Shown here piece by piece: positions 25,581 to 36,647 of a stretch of DNA of 64,000 bases. Numbering within the stretch: position 1 is the first letter of the stretch; the number at the start of each line of letters is the position of its first letter. The stretch is taken from NCBI GenBank assembly GCA_036961205.1, contig JBALVI010000001.1, forward strand, positions 62,001-126,000, read 5' to 3'. A program made the position numbers and the translations under genes. Origin of the DNA: CALJFL01 sp036961205. Its GTDB lineage: Bacteria; Pseudomonadota; Gammaproteobacteria; Pseudomonadales; Halieaceae. The notes under the pieces were generated by a model that was not told where the DNA came from, ran no database searches, and saw nothing but the letters and a program-made list of their open reading frames with translations.

Positions 25581-25673
25581 AATAGACCCCCTTAGTTCCG
25601 TCTATAATCCCGGAAAACTAAGGGGAAGAACACATCAAATGTGGCCAGTTTTTATTCACTGAACGGCAGACCG

Positions 25674-26696
25674 CTAGCCCTCATAACCTCTGGGATTCAT
25701 CGACTGCCAGCGCCATGCGTCCTCGCACATTTCTTCTACCCCTCGAGTCGCGGTCCAGCCGAGTTCCGTATTCGCCAGCGCGGGGTCGGCCCAGAACTGG
25801 GCGATATCACCCGCCCGGCGCGGTACTACCTCATAAGGTACGGGCTGGCCGCTGGCTTGCTCGAAGGCGGCGACCATCTGCAATACACTCACGCCAACGC
25901 CTCGACCGAGGTTAACGTTTAATAAGGTATCGCCGGGCCGCTTAAGATATTCGAGTGCAGCCAGGTGGCCATCTACCAGGTCACTCACATGGATATAATC
26001 GCGAACGCCGGTACCGTCCACGGTGGAATAATCGTCACCAAATACTTGCAACCGCTCGCGCTGCCCCACGGCTACCTGGCTGACATAGGGCATTAAGTTG
26101 TTGGGTATACCGCCAGGCGCTTCGCCTATCAGGCCGCTGATGTGCGCGCCCACCGGGTTGAAGTAGCGCAAACAGGCAATGCTCCAGCCTTCCCCGGTGG
26201 CGTGTAGATCAGCGAGAATATCTTCGATCACTACCTTGGTCTGGCCGTAGGGGTTGGTCGCGCCGCGCGGAAAGTCTTCCCGCATGGGGTTTGAAGGGGG
26301 TTCACCATAAACCGTGGCGGAGGACGAAAACACCAGAGTTTGGACACCCGCTCGTTCCATTGCCTGGAGCAAAGAAATCGTACCGCCAACGTTGTTGTGG
26401 TAATAGGCCAGTGGTTGCTCAACGGACTCACCCACTGCTTTAAGGCCGGCGAAGTGCATAACCGCGGCAATATCGCTATTGGCGAATAAAGTGTCCAGCG
26501 CCTCGCCATCCAGCAAGTCCACTTCTATAAATTTGGGGCGCACGCCGGTGATTTCCTCAATGCGATTGATGACCTCGGCGCTGCTGTTAACGAGATTATC
26601 GACCACTACAGGTTGGTAACCCGCCTCGATGAGCGCCACACAAGCATGGGAGCCGATATACCCGGCGCCCCCGGTTACGAGAATATTACCTGCCAT
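25674..26696 (-). CDS. galE: UDP-glucose 4-epimerase
   Basis: A 340-residue extended SDR interconverting UDP-glucose and UDP-galactose. It starts MAGNILVTGGAGYIGSHACV; the frame extends 27 codons further upstream but that part does not resemble GalE. SSSATVYG and NPYGQTK supply the catalytic serine/threonine and YxxxK. The FNPVGAH and IPNNLMPYVSQVA segments are GalE-specific. It is divergent from cca and likely supplies UDP-sugars for the surface glycan. Confidence 0.92.
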   Translation of the reverse strand: MAGNILVTGGAGYIGSHACVALIEAGYQPVVVDNLVNSSAEVINRIEEITGVRPKFIEVDLLDGEALDTLFANSDIAAVMHFAGLKAVGESVEQPLAYYHNNVGGTISLLQAMERAGVQTLVFSSSATVYGEPPSNPMREDFPRGATNPYGQTKVVIEDILADLHATGEGWSIACLRYFNPVGAHISGLIGEAPGGIPNNLMPYVSQVAVGQRERLQVFGDDYSTVDGTGVRDYIHVSDLVDGHLAALEYLKRPGDTLLNVNLGRGVGVSVLQMVAAFEQASGQPVPYEVVPRRAGDIAQFWADPALANTELGWTATRGVEEMCEDAWRWQSMNPRGYEG

Positions 26697-26810
26697 GAAG
26701 AAAGCTATTCCACGAGAAAGACGGTGTCGAGTATAAGGTGCAGCGCTATAAGTGGGCAATGCGCAGGCGCGCAGCATGACGCGCCGAACCGCTAACGGTA
26801 CACTGCCCCG

Positions 26811-28049
26811 ATGAAAGTCTATCTGGTTGGCGGCGCGGTCCGTGACGAATTACTCAACTACCCTTTCCATGAGAAGGACTGGGTAGTTGTGGGCGCGACT
26901 CCTGCGCAATTACTGGACCAGGGTTATAACCAGGTCGGCAAGGACTTCCCCGTATTCCTGCATCCCGAAACCAAGGATGAGTACGCCCTGGCCCGCACCG
27001 AGCGCAAACAGGGCCACGGTTACACCGGATTTGCGGTGGATTGCGACCCGGGCGTGACACTTGAGCAAGATCTTGAACGCCGCGACCTGACCATCAATGC
27101 CATCGCCCGTGATACCGATGGCACTATTATCGACCCGTACGGCGGGCAACGGGATATCGAGGCGCGGGTGCTCCGCCATGTTTCCGATGCGTTTACGGAG
27201 GACCCGTTGCGGGTTCTTCGCACTGCTCGATTTGCGGCACGCTACCATCATCTTGGGTTTACAGTTGCCGCTGAAACCGCTGAATTGATGTCGAACATCG
27301 TCAATCAGGGCGAATTGGCTCATCTTCCGGCTGAGCGCATCTGGGTGGAAATGGAGAAGGCTCTGAGGGAACGCAATCCGGAAGTGTTCGTCAGTGTGCT
27401 TCGCGACTGCGGTGCCTTGGCGGCATTGATACCCGAGCTTGAGGCGTTATTTGGTGTACCTCAAACGGCGGAACATCATCCTGAAATCGATACCGGTGTG
27501 CATACGCTAATGTCTCTGCAGCAGGCCACGCTTTTATCACAGGACACCGATGTGCGCCTGGCTGTTCTGCTTCACGATCTGGGCAAGGGCACCACCCCCG
27601 AGGCAGAATGGCCCAGGCATATTGCCCATGAACACCGAGGGCTGAAGCTGATCAAAGCAGTGTGCCAGCGCCTTAAAGTGCCTAACCAGCATCGTGATCT
27701 GGCCCTGAAGGTGTGCGAGTTCCACACCCACTGTCACCGGGCGCTGGAACTTCGAGGCAAGACCATTCTAAAAGTACTGAACGCTACTGATGCGCTACGC
27801 CGGCCAGATCGATTTGAGGCTTTTTTATTAGCGTGCGAGGCAGATGCGCGCGGGCGTTTGGGATTGGAGGAGCGCCCCTATCCGCAGGCTGATTATTTGC
27901 GTGGTGCCTTGGAATTGGTGAGTTCAGTATCGGCGGCGCAGTTTGCGGAGGCAGGAGTGTCTGGGAAGGCGCTTGGCGAGGCGATTAGTGCTGAAAGGGT
28001 CAGGTTGCTTGATGCGCGGCGCGCTGACCAGGCAGGTGGGTTGGGGTAA
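26811..28049 (+). CDS. cca: Multifunctional CCA tRNA nucleotidyltransferase/phosphohydrolase
   Basis: A 412-residue enzyme adding or repairing the tRNA 3' CCA end. It has the class II nucleotidyltransferase start VYLVGGAVRDELL, the DYALARTE acidic motif region, RRDLTINAIARD and DPLRVLRTARFAAR. After residue 230 comes an HD domain with VLLHDLGKG, as in the gammaproteobacterial long form that also has phosphatase activity. It converges on the nucleotide-sugar dehydrogenase gene with a 15-base gap. Confidence 0.95.
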   Translation: MKVYLVGGAVRDELLNYPFHEKDWVVVGATPAQLLDQGYNQVGKDFPVFLHPETKDEYALARTERKQGHGYTGFAVDCDPGVTLEQDLERRDLTINAIARDTDGTIIDPYGGQRDIEARVLRHVSDAFTEDPLRVLRTARFAARYHHLGFTVAAETAELMSNIVNQGELAHLPAERIWVEMEKALRERNPEVFVSVLRDCGALAALIPELEALFGVPQTAEHHPEIDTGVHTLMSLQQATLLSQDTDVRLAVLLHDLGKGTTPEAEWPRHIAHEHRGLKLIKAVCQRLKVPNQHRDLALKVCEFHTHCHRALELRGKTILKVLNATDALRRPDRFEAFLLACEADARGRLGLEERPYPQADYLRGALELVSSVSAAQFAEAGVSGKALGEAISAERVRLLDARRADQAGGLG

Positions 28050-28064
28050 TACATTCCTACCGGT

Positions 28065-29369
28065 TCACGCTTTGACAATATGTGCTGCGGGCTCCCGATA
28101 ACGTCCCCGGCTGTCGATAATCAGGGCGGCGTGCTCTTTGATCAGTTCATAATCGAAATCATCGTGGTCGGTGACTAGAACCGCCGCGTCAAAACTTTGT
28201 AGTAGCTCCGCATTCAGTTCCCGGCTCACTAGTTCAAACTGGTAATTGCGCATGGCTGGGAATGAAGGGATATGCGGATCTGAATACTCCACCGTCGCGC
28301 CCCGCTCCACTAGTATGCTTAATATTTCAGCTGCCGGTGACTCTCGAGGGTCGCCTACATTCTTTTTGTAGGCCAGCCCTAGCACCAGAATACTACTGCC
28401 TTTTAGCGACTTACCCAGACCATTCAGACCCTCGGTCAGTTTGCTAACCACGTACTCGGGCATGGCGCGATTCACCTCGCCCGATAGCTCAATGAATCGC
28501 GTATTCAGCCCATATTCTTTGGCTTTCCAGGTCAGGTAAAACGGGTCGATCGGAATGCAATGACCACCCAACCCGGGGCCAGGGTAGTAAGGCGTGTAGC
28601 CGAAGGGCTTGGTGGCCGCAGCGTCTACCACCTCAAAAATATCAATGCCCATCTTGTCGGCTACGGTTTTCATTTCGTTGACCAGGCCGATATTTACCGC
28701 ACGGTGAATATTCTCCAGTAACTTGGTCATCTCGGCGGCGCGGGTGGAACTCATGGGGACCAGCTGATTTACCACCTGTTCGTACAATGCCGTGCCCATT
28801 TCCAGGCACGCGGGGGTATGACCACCGATTAATTTTGGAATGGTGGCCGTTTCGAAATTTGGATTACCCGGGTCTTCCCGCTCAGGCGAGTACACCAGGA
28901 AAATATCTTCACCCACCGCAAGACCACTGCGTTCAACCCGCGGCAGCATCTCTTCCTCGGTTGTGCCGGGATAGGTGGTGCTTTCCAGCGATACCACCTG
29001 CCCTTGGCGCAAATGGGGGACCAGGGCATCCATAGTGTCGGTGACATAACTGAGATCGGGTTCGCGGAATTTGTTGAGTGGCGTGGGCAGGCAGAGGATC
29101 AATGCGTCACATTCGGCCGCACGCGCAAAGTCCGCACTGGCTTCAAGCAAGCCTGCCCTGGCCGCCACTATCTTGTCATTGGGGATGTGGCCGATGTAGC
29201 TTTGGCCTGCATTCAGCGCGTCAACTTTGGCTTGGTCATTGTCGATGCCTATCACCGAATAGCCCACGGACACATAGCGTAGGGCCAGAGGTAGGCCGAC
29301 ATAACCAAGCCCAATGATGCCGATGGTGGCATCGCGGGAAATAAACTTCTGTTTATGGATATTGCTCAT
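28065..29369 (-). CDS. UDP-hexose/UDP-HexNAc 6-dehydrogenase (nucleotide-sugar dehydrogenase)
   Basis: A 434-residue NAD-dependent enzyme that oxidises C6 of a UDP-sugar to a uronate. GLGYVGLPLALRY is the NAD loop, KLLENIHRAVNIGLVNEM forms the central helix, and GGHCIPIDPFYL holds the catalytic cysteine. LGLAYKKNVGDPRESPA belongs to the carboxy domain. The sequence pattern is closest to UDP-N-acetylglucosamine/mannosamine 6-dehydrogenases (WbpA/WecC type). It is not adjacent to the main polysaccharide locus but likely feeds it. Confidence 0.88.
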   Translation of the reverse strand: MSNIHKQKFISRDATIGIIGLGYVGLPLALRYVSVGYSVIGIDNDQAKVDALNAGQSYIGHIPNDKIVAARAGLLEASADFARAAECDALILCLPTPLNKFREPDLSYVTDTMDALVPHLRQGQVVSLESTTYPGTTEEEMLPRVERSGLAVGEDIFLVYSPEREDPGNPNFETATIPKLIGGHTPACLEMGTALYEQVVNQLVPMSSTRAAEMTKLLENIHRAVNIGLVNEMKTVADKMGIDIFEVVDAAATKPFGYTPYYPGPGLGGHCIPIDPFYLTWKAKEYGLNTRFIELSGEVNRAMPEYVVSKLTEGLNGLGKSLKGSSILVLGLAYKKNVGDPRESPAAEILSILVERGATVEYSDPHIPSFPAMRNYQFELVSRELNAELLQSFDAAVLVTDHDDFDYELIKEHAALIIDSRGRYREPAAHIVKA

Positions 29370-29502
29370 TCGCTAGGTTCAATCCGTTCTTATTTTGTCT
29401 GTACGCAGGGCATCTCTTCGGGCTCTACGATCCCCAGCCCGGAACTAGCGAGGCCCGACTAGTCCTGCCTACCCTAATACAATCGCCACACAGCCACAGC
29501 TT

Positions 29503-30024
29503 TTAATCTGCAATATCAGTGGATACCTGCCTGCCCCGCCATTCGAAATTCACCCGGGCAAGCCCCTGCGAGGATTTGTCATAGCTCTGCCAGAGCTCCG
29601 CGTAGTTTTTATTGGCAACAGGGTGCACCAACTCCGGCGCTAATTCCGCCAGGGGTCGCAGTACAAACGCGTTGTGCAGGATTTCACCCCGGGGTAACTC
29701 AACCCCATCAACCACTCCCACCAACTGGTCGTAGAGCAATATGTCTATATCCAGCTGACGTGAACTATTAGGCAGGGCATTTTCCGGTCGCCCATGTTCA
29801 GTTTCGATATGACGCAATCTGGCGGCCAGTTCAGCCACGCTCAGTTCGGTATCTACTGCCACTACCAAATTAAAAAAGGGCTGACCCTCGAAACCAATCG
29901 ACTCGCTGTCGTAAACCGGCGACAGAGCGAGCTCACCAAATAAAGCCTGCAGCGCATCCAGACCCGCGACGATATACCGTTCGCGTTCAATATTACTGCC
30001 CACTCCAAGGTAAACCCTGGCCAT
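29503..30024 (-). CDS. folK: 2-amino-4-hydroxy-6-hydroxymethyldihydropteridine pyrophosphokinase
   Basis: A 173-residue HPPK that transfers diphosphate from ATP to the pterin in folate synthesis. YLGVGSNIERERYI, the RHIETEHGR segment and SSRQLDIDILLYDQ (Mg-binding aspartates) define it. The start shares one base with the stop of folB (TAATG), so the two consecutive folate steps are coupled. The carboxy tail is slightly longer than the 160-residue norm. Confidence 0.94.
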   Translation of the reverse strand: MARVYLGVGSNIERERYIVAGLDALQALFGELALSPVYDSESIGFEGQPFFNLVVAVDTELSVAELAARLRHIETEHGRPENALPNSSRQLDIDILLYDQLVGVVDGVELPRGEILHNAFVLRPLAELAPELVHPVANKNYAELWQSYDKSSQGLARVNFEWRGRQVSTDIAD

Positions 30025-30383
30025 TAGGGCAGCTCTCCTCGTTCAATCACCACACCTACATCTTTTGCCTGGGGTATGGCACCTGGCTTACACACCCGCA
30101 ACCGCAACCAGGGAACGGAAAATTCCTCCAGGATGATGCCGGCGACTTGCTCGGCCAGGGTTTCAACCAACTGAAACTCACTGCCCTCTATAAAAGAAAT
30201 AAGACGTTCCGAGACCGCGGCGTAATCCAGAGCGTGATCGATACCGTCGGTGGCCGCTGCCCGACGATTGTCAGTCGCCATCTCAAGGTCCAGCACCACC
30301 CGCTGACGAATGGTCCGCTCCCAGTCATAAACGCCTATAACCGTTTCGACCTGCAACTCACGAATGAACACTATGTCGGTCAT
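30024..30383 (-). CDS. folB: Dihydroneopterin aldolase
   Basis: A 119-residue FolB. IRELQVETVIGVYDWERTIRQ, the DYAAVSERLISFIEGSEFQLVETLAE core and KPGAIPQAKDVGVVIER are the family signature, including the catalytic glutamate and lysine. It overlaps tsaD upstream and folK downstream by one base each. In Pseudomonas plsY lies between tsaD and folB; here it is absent. Confidence 0.94.
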   Translation of the reverse strand: MTDIVFIRELQVETVIGVYDWERTIRQRVVLDLEMATDNRRAAATDGIDHALDYAAVSERLISFIEGSEFQLVETLAEQVAGIILEEFSVPWLRLRVCKPGAIPQAKDVGVVIERGELP

Positions 30384-31423
30384 TAGTTTACTGCCTCTTG
30401 CAAAGGCGGCAATTCAGCCATAGGCCAACGGGGCCGCACATTGGCGCTATCGTCATCGACCTGCCCGGCAGCAAGCCGCTGCGCACCGGCATAGGCAATC
30501 ATGGCGCCATTGTCAGTGCAAAACTGTGGCGCCGGATAAAAAACCCGGGCGTTCTCCTTGGCCAGAGCCTGTTCCAGTGTTGAACGCAGATTTCGATTGG
30601 CACTCACACCACCAGCTATGACCAGTGTCTTCAGGCCTTCTTGTTTCAAAGCCCGGCGACATTTAATCACCAGAGTGCTGACCACCGCGTGCTCGAAAGC
30701 CAGGGCAATATCGCATTTGTCCTGCTCAGTGAGTTCGGCGGCTTCGCGGCACTTGGCAACCGTGTTCAAGGTATATGTTTTAAGGCCGCTAAAACTGAAA
30801 TCCAGCCCGGGCCGATTGACCATAGGGCGAGGGAACTCAAACCGCCCTGCAGTTCCCCGCTCGGCCAAACGCGCTATATGTGGACCGCCGGGATAAGGCA
30901 AACCGAGCATTTTCGCGGCTTTATCGAAGGCCTCACCGGCCGCATCATCCAGTGACTCTCCCAACAACTTATAGCGGCCAATGCCATCTACCCGCACCAG
31001 TTGGGTGTGTCCGCCGGAGACCAGCAGGGCAACAAAAGGAAATTCAGGCTTATCATCTTCCAGCATGGGGGCCAGTAAATGGCCCTCCATATGATGCACA
31101 CCCAGCGATGGTATCCCCCAGCCCCAGGCCAGGGTTCGCCCCAGAGTCGAACCTACCATCAGAGCACCTACAAGGCCGGGGCCGGCGGTATAGGCCACTC
31201 CGTCAATGTCCGAAGCCTTACAGCCGGAATCCTCCATTACTTGCTCTATAAGCGGTAACATCTTGCGTACATGGTCACGAGATGCCAATTCTGGCACCAC
31301 ACCGCCGTATTCCACGTGGATATCCACCTGACTAAACAGGGCGTCTGCCAGCAGGCCGCGCTCGGTGTCATACAGTGCAACACCGGTTTCGTCGCAGGAG
31401 GTTTCCAGGCCCAGAATCAGCAT
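30383..31423 (-). CDS. tsaD: tRNA N6-threonylcarbamoyladenosine transferase
   Basis: A 346-residue ASKHA-fold protein that, with TsaB/E, transfers threonylcarbamoyl to A37 of ANN-decoding tRNAs. LGLETSCDETGVALYD opens it, VHHMEGHLLAP provides the metal-binding histidines, and LVSGGHTQLV and GGVSANRNLR are nucleotide-site motifs. It is divergent from rpsU, with a shared 190-base promoter region, and it heads the tsaD-folB-folK operon. Confidence 0.96.
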   Translation of the reverse strand: MLILGLETSCDETGVALYDTERGLLADALFSQVDIHVEYGGVVPELASRDHVRKMLPLIEQVMEDSGCKASDIDGVAYTAGPGLVGALMVGSTLGRTLAWGWGIPSLGVHHMEGHLLAPMLEDDKPEFPFVALLVSGGHTQLVRVDGIGRYKLLGESLDDAAGEAFDKAAKMLGLPYPGGPHIARLAERGTAGRFEFPRPMVNRPGLDFSFSGLKTYTLNTVAKCREAAELTEQDKCDIALAFEHAVVSTLVIKCRRALKQEGLKTLVIAGGVSANRNLRSTLEQALAKENARVFYPAPQFCTDNGAMIAYAGAQRLAAGQVDDDSANVRPRWPMAELPPLQEAVN

Positions 31424-31514
31424 ATGTCGGTCACATTAGAATGAAGTGGCATGATATAGGCTGCATCGCCGCGAAAGCCAGCCAGATGACAGCAAATTAC
31501 CACGTCACAGGGCT

Positions 31515-31543
31515 TTGCAAAACGCCCTCTTTAGTTATAGAAT
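31515..31543 (+). promoter_or_regulatory. Sigma-70 promoter for rpsU-yqeY-dnaG-rpoD
   Basis: TTGCAA at 31515-31520 and TAGAAT at 31538-31543 are separated by exactly 17 bases, about 70 bases upstream of the rpsU start. Four of six bases match the -35 consensus and five of six match the -10. It fits a main promoter for the macromolecular synthesis operon. Confidence 0.6.
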
Positions 31544-31614
31544 GCGCGCCTTTTCGGGTATTGCCCGCCTCTTGGGCGTAGCGAACCATTATTTAAAGGA
31601 TAGGTTAAAACTTA

Positions 31615-31830
31615 ATGCCTCATATCAAGATCAAAGAAAACGAGCCCTTTGACGTGGCACTGCGTCGCTTCAAGCGCTCTTGCGAGAAAGCAGGCCTGCT
31701 GGCTGAAGTTCGTAAGCGCGAGCACTACGAGAAGCCGACTACAGTACGTAAGCGCGCATCTGCTGCCGCGGTTAAGCGTCACCTGAAGAAGCTCTCCAGA
31801 GAAAACCGCAAGCGCGTCCGTCTGTACTAG
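31615..31830 (+). CDS. rpsU: 30S ribosomal protein S21
   Basis: A 71-residue basic protein identical in pattern to S21 (MPHIKIKENEPFDVALRRFK, then CEKAGLLAEVRKREHYEKPT). It sits on the 30S platform and helps initiation. It leads the rpsU-yqeY-dnaG-rpoD cluster, the classic macromolecular synthesis operon. A purine-rich AAAGGATAGG lies just before the start region. Confidence 0.97.
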   Translation: MPHIKIKENEPFDVALRRFKRSCEKAGLLAEVRKREHYEKPTTVRKRASAAAVKRHLKKLSRENRKRVRLY

Positions 31831-31861
31831 CACTTGTAACAGACCAGACACGCCAACCCCC

Positions 31862-32317
31862 ATGAGTGACCCATCCCTTACCGAGCAAATCAGGGCGGAA
31901 ATGAAAGCCGCTATGAAAGCGCGGGACAAACAGCGGTTGGGCACCATCCGGCTGATTCAAGCCGAATTTAAACGCATAGAAGTCGACGAGCGAATCGAGG
32001 TTGATAACGACCGCGCTATCGCAGTGCTCGATAAAATGGTTAAGCAGCGCCGCGACTCGGCCCAGCAATATAAAGACGCTGGACGAGCGGAACTGGAAGC
32101 CCAGGAAGTTTTTGAAATTGCCGTGTTGCAGGAGTTCATGCCTGTTCAGTTGAGCGAGGAAGAACTGGTAGCCATGGTAGATGCAGCAATCGCTGCCAGC
32201 GACGCCACTGGCATGCAGGCTATGGGTCCGGTCATGGGCCAGTTGAAGCCACAGTTACAGGGCCGCGCAGATATCGGTGCCGTCAGCAAACTGGTTAAAA
32301 CACGCCTCGCAGGCTAA
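31862..32317 (+). CDS. yqeY: GatB/YqeY domain protein
   Basis: A 151-residue YqeY protein (RAEMKAAMKARDKQRLGTIR, KMVKQRRDSAQQYKDAGR, LQEFMPVQLSEEEL), resembling the tRNA-binding tail of GatB. Its role is unproven but may concern tRNA quality control. It is encoded 31 bases after rpsU and before dnaG, the order known from Pseudomonas. Confidence 0.93.
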   Translation: MSDPSLTEQIRAEMKAAMKARDKQRLGTIRLIQAEFKRIEVDERIEVDNDRAIAVLDKMVKQRRDSAQQYKDAGRAELEAQEVFEIAVLQEFMPVQLSEEELVAMVDAAIAASDATGMQAMGPVMGQLKPQLQGRADIGAVSKLVKTRLAG

Positions 32318-32454
32318 CTAGCCAGCTCCGCCGCCTGACCCGGCAGCGTATCATCACCAAATAGCTCTAAGCGCCATCTCCACTAAACAATCCCGCTCCG
32401 GCGTGTGACAATACCTCGCTCACCACCTAGCACCCACAGGATTTTGCCCCAGGC

Positions 32455-34320
32455 ATGGCCGGACGTATCACCCAGAAATTTCTCGACGACCTGCTCGACC
32501 GGTTGGATATCGTCGAGGTGGTTGATCGTCGGGTAAAACTGAAAAAAACCGGCAAGAACTACAGCGCTCGCTGCCCCTTTCACGACGAGAAAACCCCCTC
32601 TTTCAGCGTAAATCCCGACAAGCAGTTCTACTACTGCTTTGGCTGCGGCGCCGGCGGCAACGCACTGGGTTTCGTGATGGATTACGAGAACATCGATTTC
32701 CCCCAGGCCGTAGACAGCCTGGCAAGCTCGGCGGGCATGACGGTGGAGCGCGAGGAACTGCGCGGCGGTCACGATGCGGCCGTAGCCCAGCAGACCAGCA
32801 AGCCCCTTTATGAGTTACTGGAACAGGCCTCTAACTTTTACCAACAGCAACTGCGCAAACACCCTGAAGCCAAGCGGGCGGTGGCCTACCTTAAGCAACG
32901 GGGCCTTACCGGCGTAATCGCCAAGCAATTTGATATGGGCTTCGCCCCGCCGGGTTGGGATAATTTACTCAGCGCACTGGGCACCACTGAGCAAGCCAAA
33001 GAGCGCCTGCAACAGACCGGCATGGTGGTAAAGAATGAATCCGGCCGTATCTATGACCGCTTTCGCGACCGCGTCGTTTTCCCCATCCGCGACCGGCGCG
33101 GCCGCGTTATCGCTTTCGGTGGCCGCGTATTGGGGGATGACAAGCCCAAGTACCTGAACTCACCGGAGACAGACGTCTTCCATAAAGGGCGAGAACTGTA
33201 CGGCTTGTATCAGGCCAAACAGGCCAACCGTAAACTGGAACGCATCCTGGTGGTTGAGGGCTATATGGATGTCATCGCCCTGGCCCAGCACGGCATCTTG
33301 AATGCCACCGCAACCCTGGGAACTGCCACCAGCAAACCCCATCTGGAAAGTATCTATCGCCTGTGCCCCGAGGTCGTATTCTGTTTTGACGGCGACGAGG
33401 CCGGGCGCAAAGCCGCCTTTCGGGCTATGGAGGCTGCCCTGTCGTGCATGGAAGACGGTCGCCAGGCCAGGTTTCTGTTTCTCCCTGAAGGGGAAGACCC
33501 TGACACCATGGTGCGCAGTGGCGGTGCCGAGCACTTCACCGAATTGGTCGCCAACGCCCAGCCACTGGAAACTTTTTTGTTCGAATCGCTGGCGGCTGGC
33601 GTCGATCTGGGCAATCTCGACGGGCGAGCCCGCCTGAGCAAACTCGCGCTGCCTTACATTCGCCAGTTCCCGGAAGGGGTCTACCGGCAATTAATGTTTC
33701 AGGAATTGGCCAAACGCACCGGACTCGAACTGACCAGCTTGATGCTATTGGAAGCGCCGCCTGCGCCGCCGCCTGTGGAAGTCAGTCAACCCCCTGAGTA
33801 CGAAGAATCCTATGCTGAGGCTGACGACATTGAGTTACAGCCCCGCAAACGAGCGCTACTCAGTGCCCATCAAAAAGGCTATGGCAGCATTGCCCAAAGC
33901 GCGATTGCCTTAATGCTACACCGACCAGAGGTCGCCCAGCAGGCGAACCCGGTAGAGCTGGAAGAACTGACTGGCGAAGACGTAACCCTGCTACGCCAGG
34001 TACTGGAATTATTGCAAAAGCGCCCGGACTCCAATACGGCAATGCTACTGGGTCACTGGTACGGCACGCCCGAGGGAGAATTGCTCAACCGTCTGGCCGG
34101 CCAGGAGCGTCTAATTCCCACAGCGGGCATTGAACAACAATTCGCGGACACCATTGCGGCACTTGCCCACAAGCCTCATCTGGCGAAATTGGATGCTCAG
34201 GTCGACAAACTCAAAACCAGCAACTACGCTGAAGTCAGTGAATTGGACAAGCAACAACTGCTGCAATCGCTGGAGCGAAAGCGACAACTCGACGCGCAGC
34301 GTAATAAGCGCAAGAGCTAA
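32455..34320 (+). CDS. dnaG: DNA primase
   Basis: A 621-residue primase that makes RNA primers at the replication fork. The zinc-binding domain (CPFHDEKTPSF then YYCFGCGAGGN, about residues 40-68) is followed by the catalytic core with VVEGYMDVIAL and the Toprim acidic motif FDGDEAGRKAA. A helicase-binding carboxy domain follows residue 440. It is in the rpsU-dnaG-rpoD cluster. The 137-base gap to yqeY holds no clear gene. Confidence 0.96.
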   Translation: MAGRITQKFLDDLLDRLDIVEVVDRRVKLKKTGKNYSARCPFHDEKTPSFSVNPDKQFYYCFGCGAGGNALGFVMDYENIDFPQAVDSLASSAGMTVEREELRGGHDAAVAQQTSKPLYELLEQASNFYQQQLRKHPEAKRAVAYLKQRGLTGVIAKQFDMGFAPPGWDNLLSALGTTEQAKERLQQTGMVVKNESGRIYDRFRDRVVFPIRDRRGRVIAFGGRVLGDDKPKYLNSPETDVFHKGRELYGLYQAKQANRKLERILVVEGYMDVIALAQHGILNATATLGTATSKPHLESIYRLCPEVVFCFDGDEAGRKAAFRAMEAALSCMEDGRQARFLFLPEGEDPDTMVRSGGAEHFTELVANAQPLETFLFESLAAGVDLGNLDGRARLSKLALPYIRQFPEGVYRQLMFQELAKRTGLELTSLMLLEAPPAPPPVEVSQPPEYEESYAEADDIELQPRKRALLSAHQKGYGSIAQSAIALMLHRPEVAQQANPVELEELTGEDVTLLRQVLELLQKRPDSNTAMLLGHWYGTPEGELLNRLAGQERLIPTAGIEQQFADTIAALAHKPHLAKLDAQVDKLKTSNYAEVSELDKQQLLQSLERKRQLDAQRNKRKS

Positions 34321-34528
34321 CCCGACAAGTCGGCCTCAACCGGGCTGAAATGAGCCTTTCACTGCGCTTGTAATGGTGGATATCTGCCCCCATATCACAG
34401 CGAGACGGTGCAAACGCTAAATTTCGGCCGAAAGTCGCTAATTTACTGGGCTCACAGTAGTCCCGCAGCCCATATCCGGTTATACTCGCCGGCTAATTTT
34501 TTTACGCTATTTCCCGAAGGTTCTCTTA

Positions 34529-36346
<1,818 letters not shown>

Positions 36347-36363
36347 GCGACGACCACACATGC

Positions 36364-36393
36364 CGTCGCGCCACTCAGGCGCGACGATTCTAT
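36364..36393 (+). terminator. Rho-independent terminator after rpoD
   Basis: CGTCGCGCC and GGCGCGACG form a perfect 9-bp stem (36364-36372 with 36378-36386) around a 5-base loop, followed by GATTCTATTT. It lies 18 bases after the rpoD stop. The trailing U-run is interrupted, but the stem is very GC-rich. Confidence 0.7.
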
Positions 36394-36647
36394 TTGTACA
36401 CCCTACTACGCTGCGCGATTCTAATAATGTGCGCTATCAATATTTGATCACATATCTCGTAGAGTATCCGGTAGGAACCCTGACGAATTCGATAGTAGTT
36501 CTGACCCGAAAGCTTCTTACTCCCTGAGGGACGTGGCTCATCGGCGAGCGCATCTATACGTTGAAGAATCTTTTGGACGTCTTGTTTGGATATAGACCGA
36601 AGATCCTTCGCTACTGATTTCTTGAAACACAGCTCATATCTTGCCAT
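36390..36647 (-). CDS. RelE/ParE-family toxin
   Basis: An 85-residue basic protein of the RelE/ParE superfamily (YELCFKKSVAKDLRSI, KKLSGQNYYRIRQGSYRILY, IIRIAQRSRVYK). The conserved YRIRQGSYRILYE strand pair and terminal RxRVYK pattern match RelE-type mRNA interferases more than gyrase-poisoning ParE, but the target cannot be fixed. It overlaps the antitoxin gene by 14 bases. Confidence 0.85.
   Translation of the reverse strand: MARYELCFKKSVAKDLRSISKQDVQKILQRIDALADEPRPSGSKKLSGQNYYRIRQGSYRILYEICDQILIAHIIRIAQRSRVYK

Larger units (their letters stand above)
24720..25660 (-). repeat. Segmental tandem duplication carrying the DUF1640 copies and intergenic DNA
   Basis: The non-coding stretches at 24720-24831, 25168-25289 and 25581-25660 share blocks such as CACATCATATGTAGCCAAT and AATCTTCGAACGGAAGGTG, in the same order before each gene. 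Each gene therefore came with its own upstream region. The third block is more diverged (ACACATCAAATGTGGCCAGT). Confidence 0.75.
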
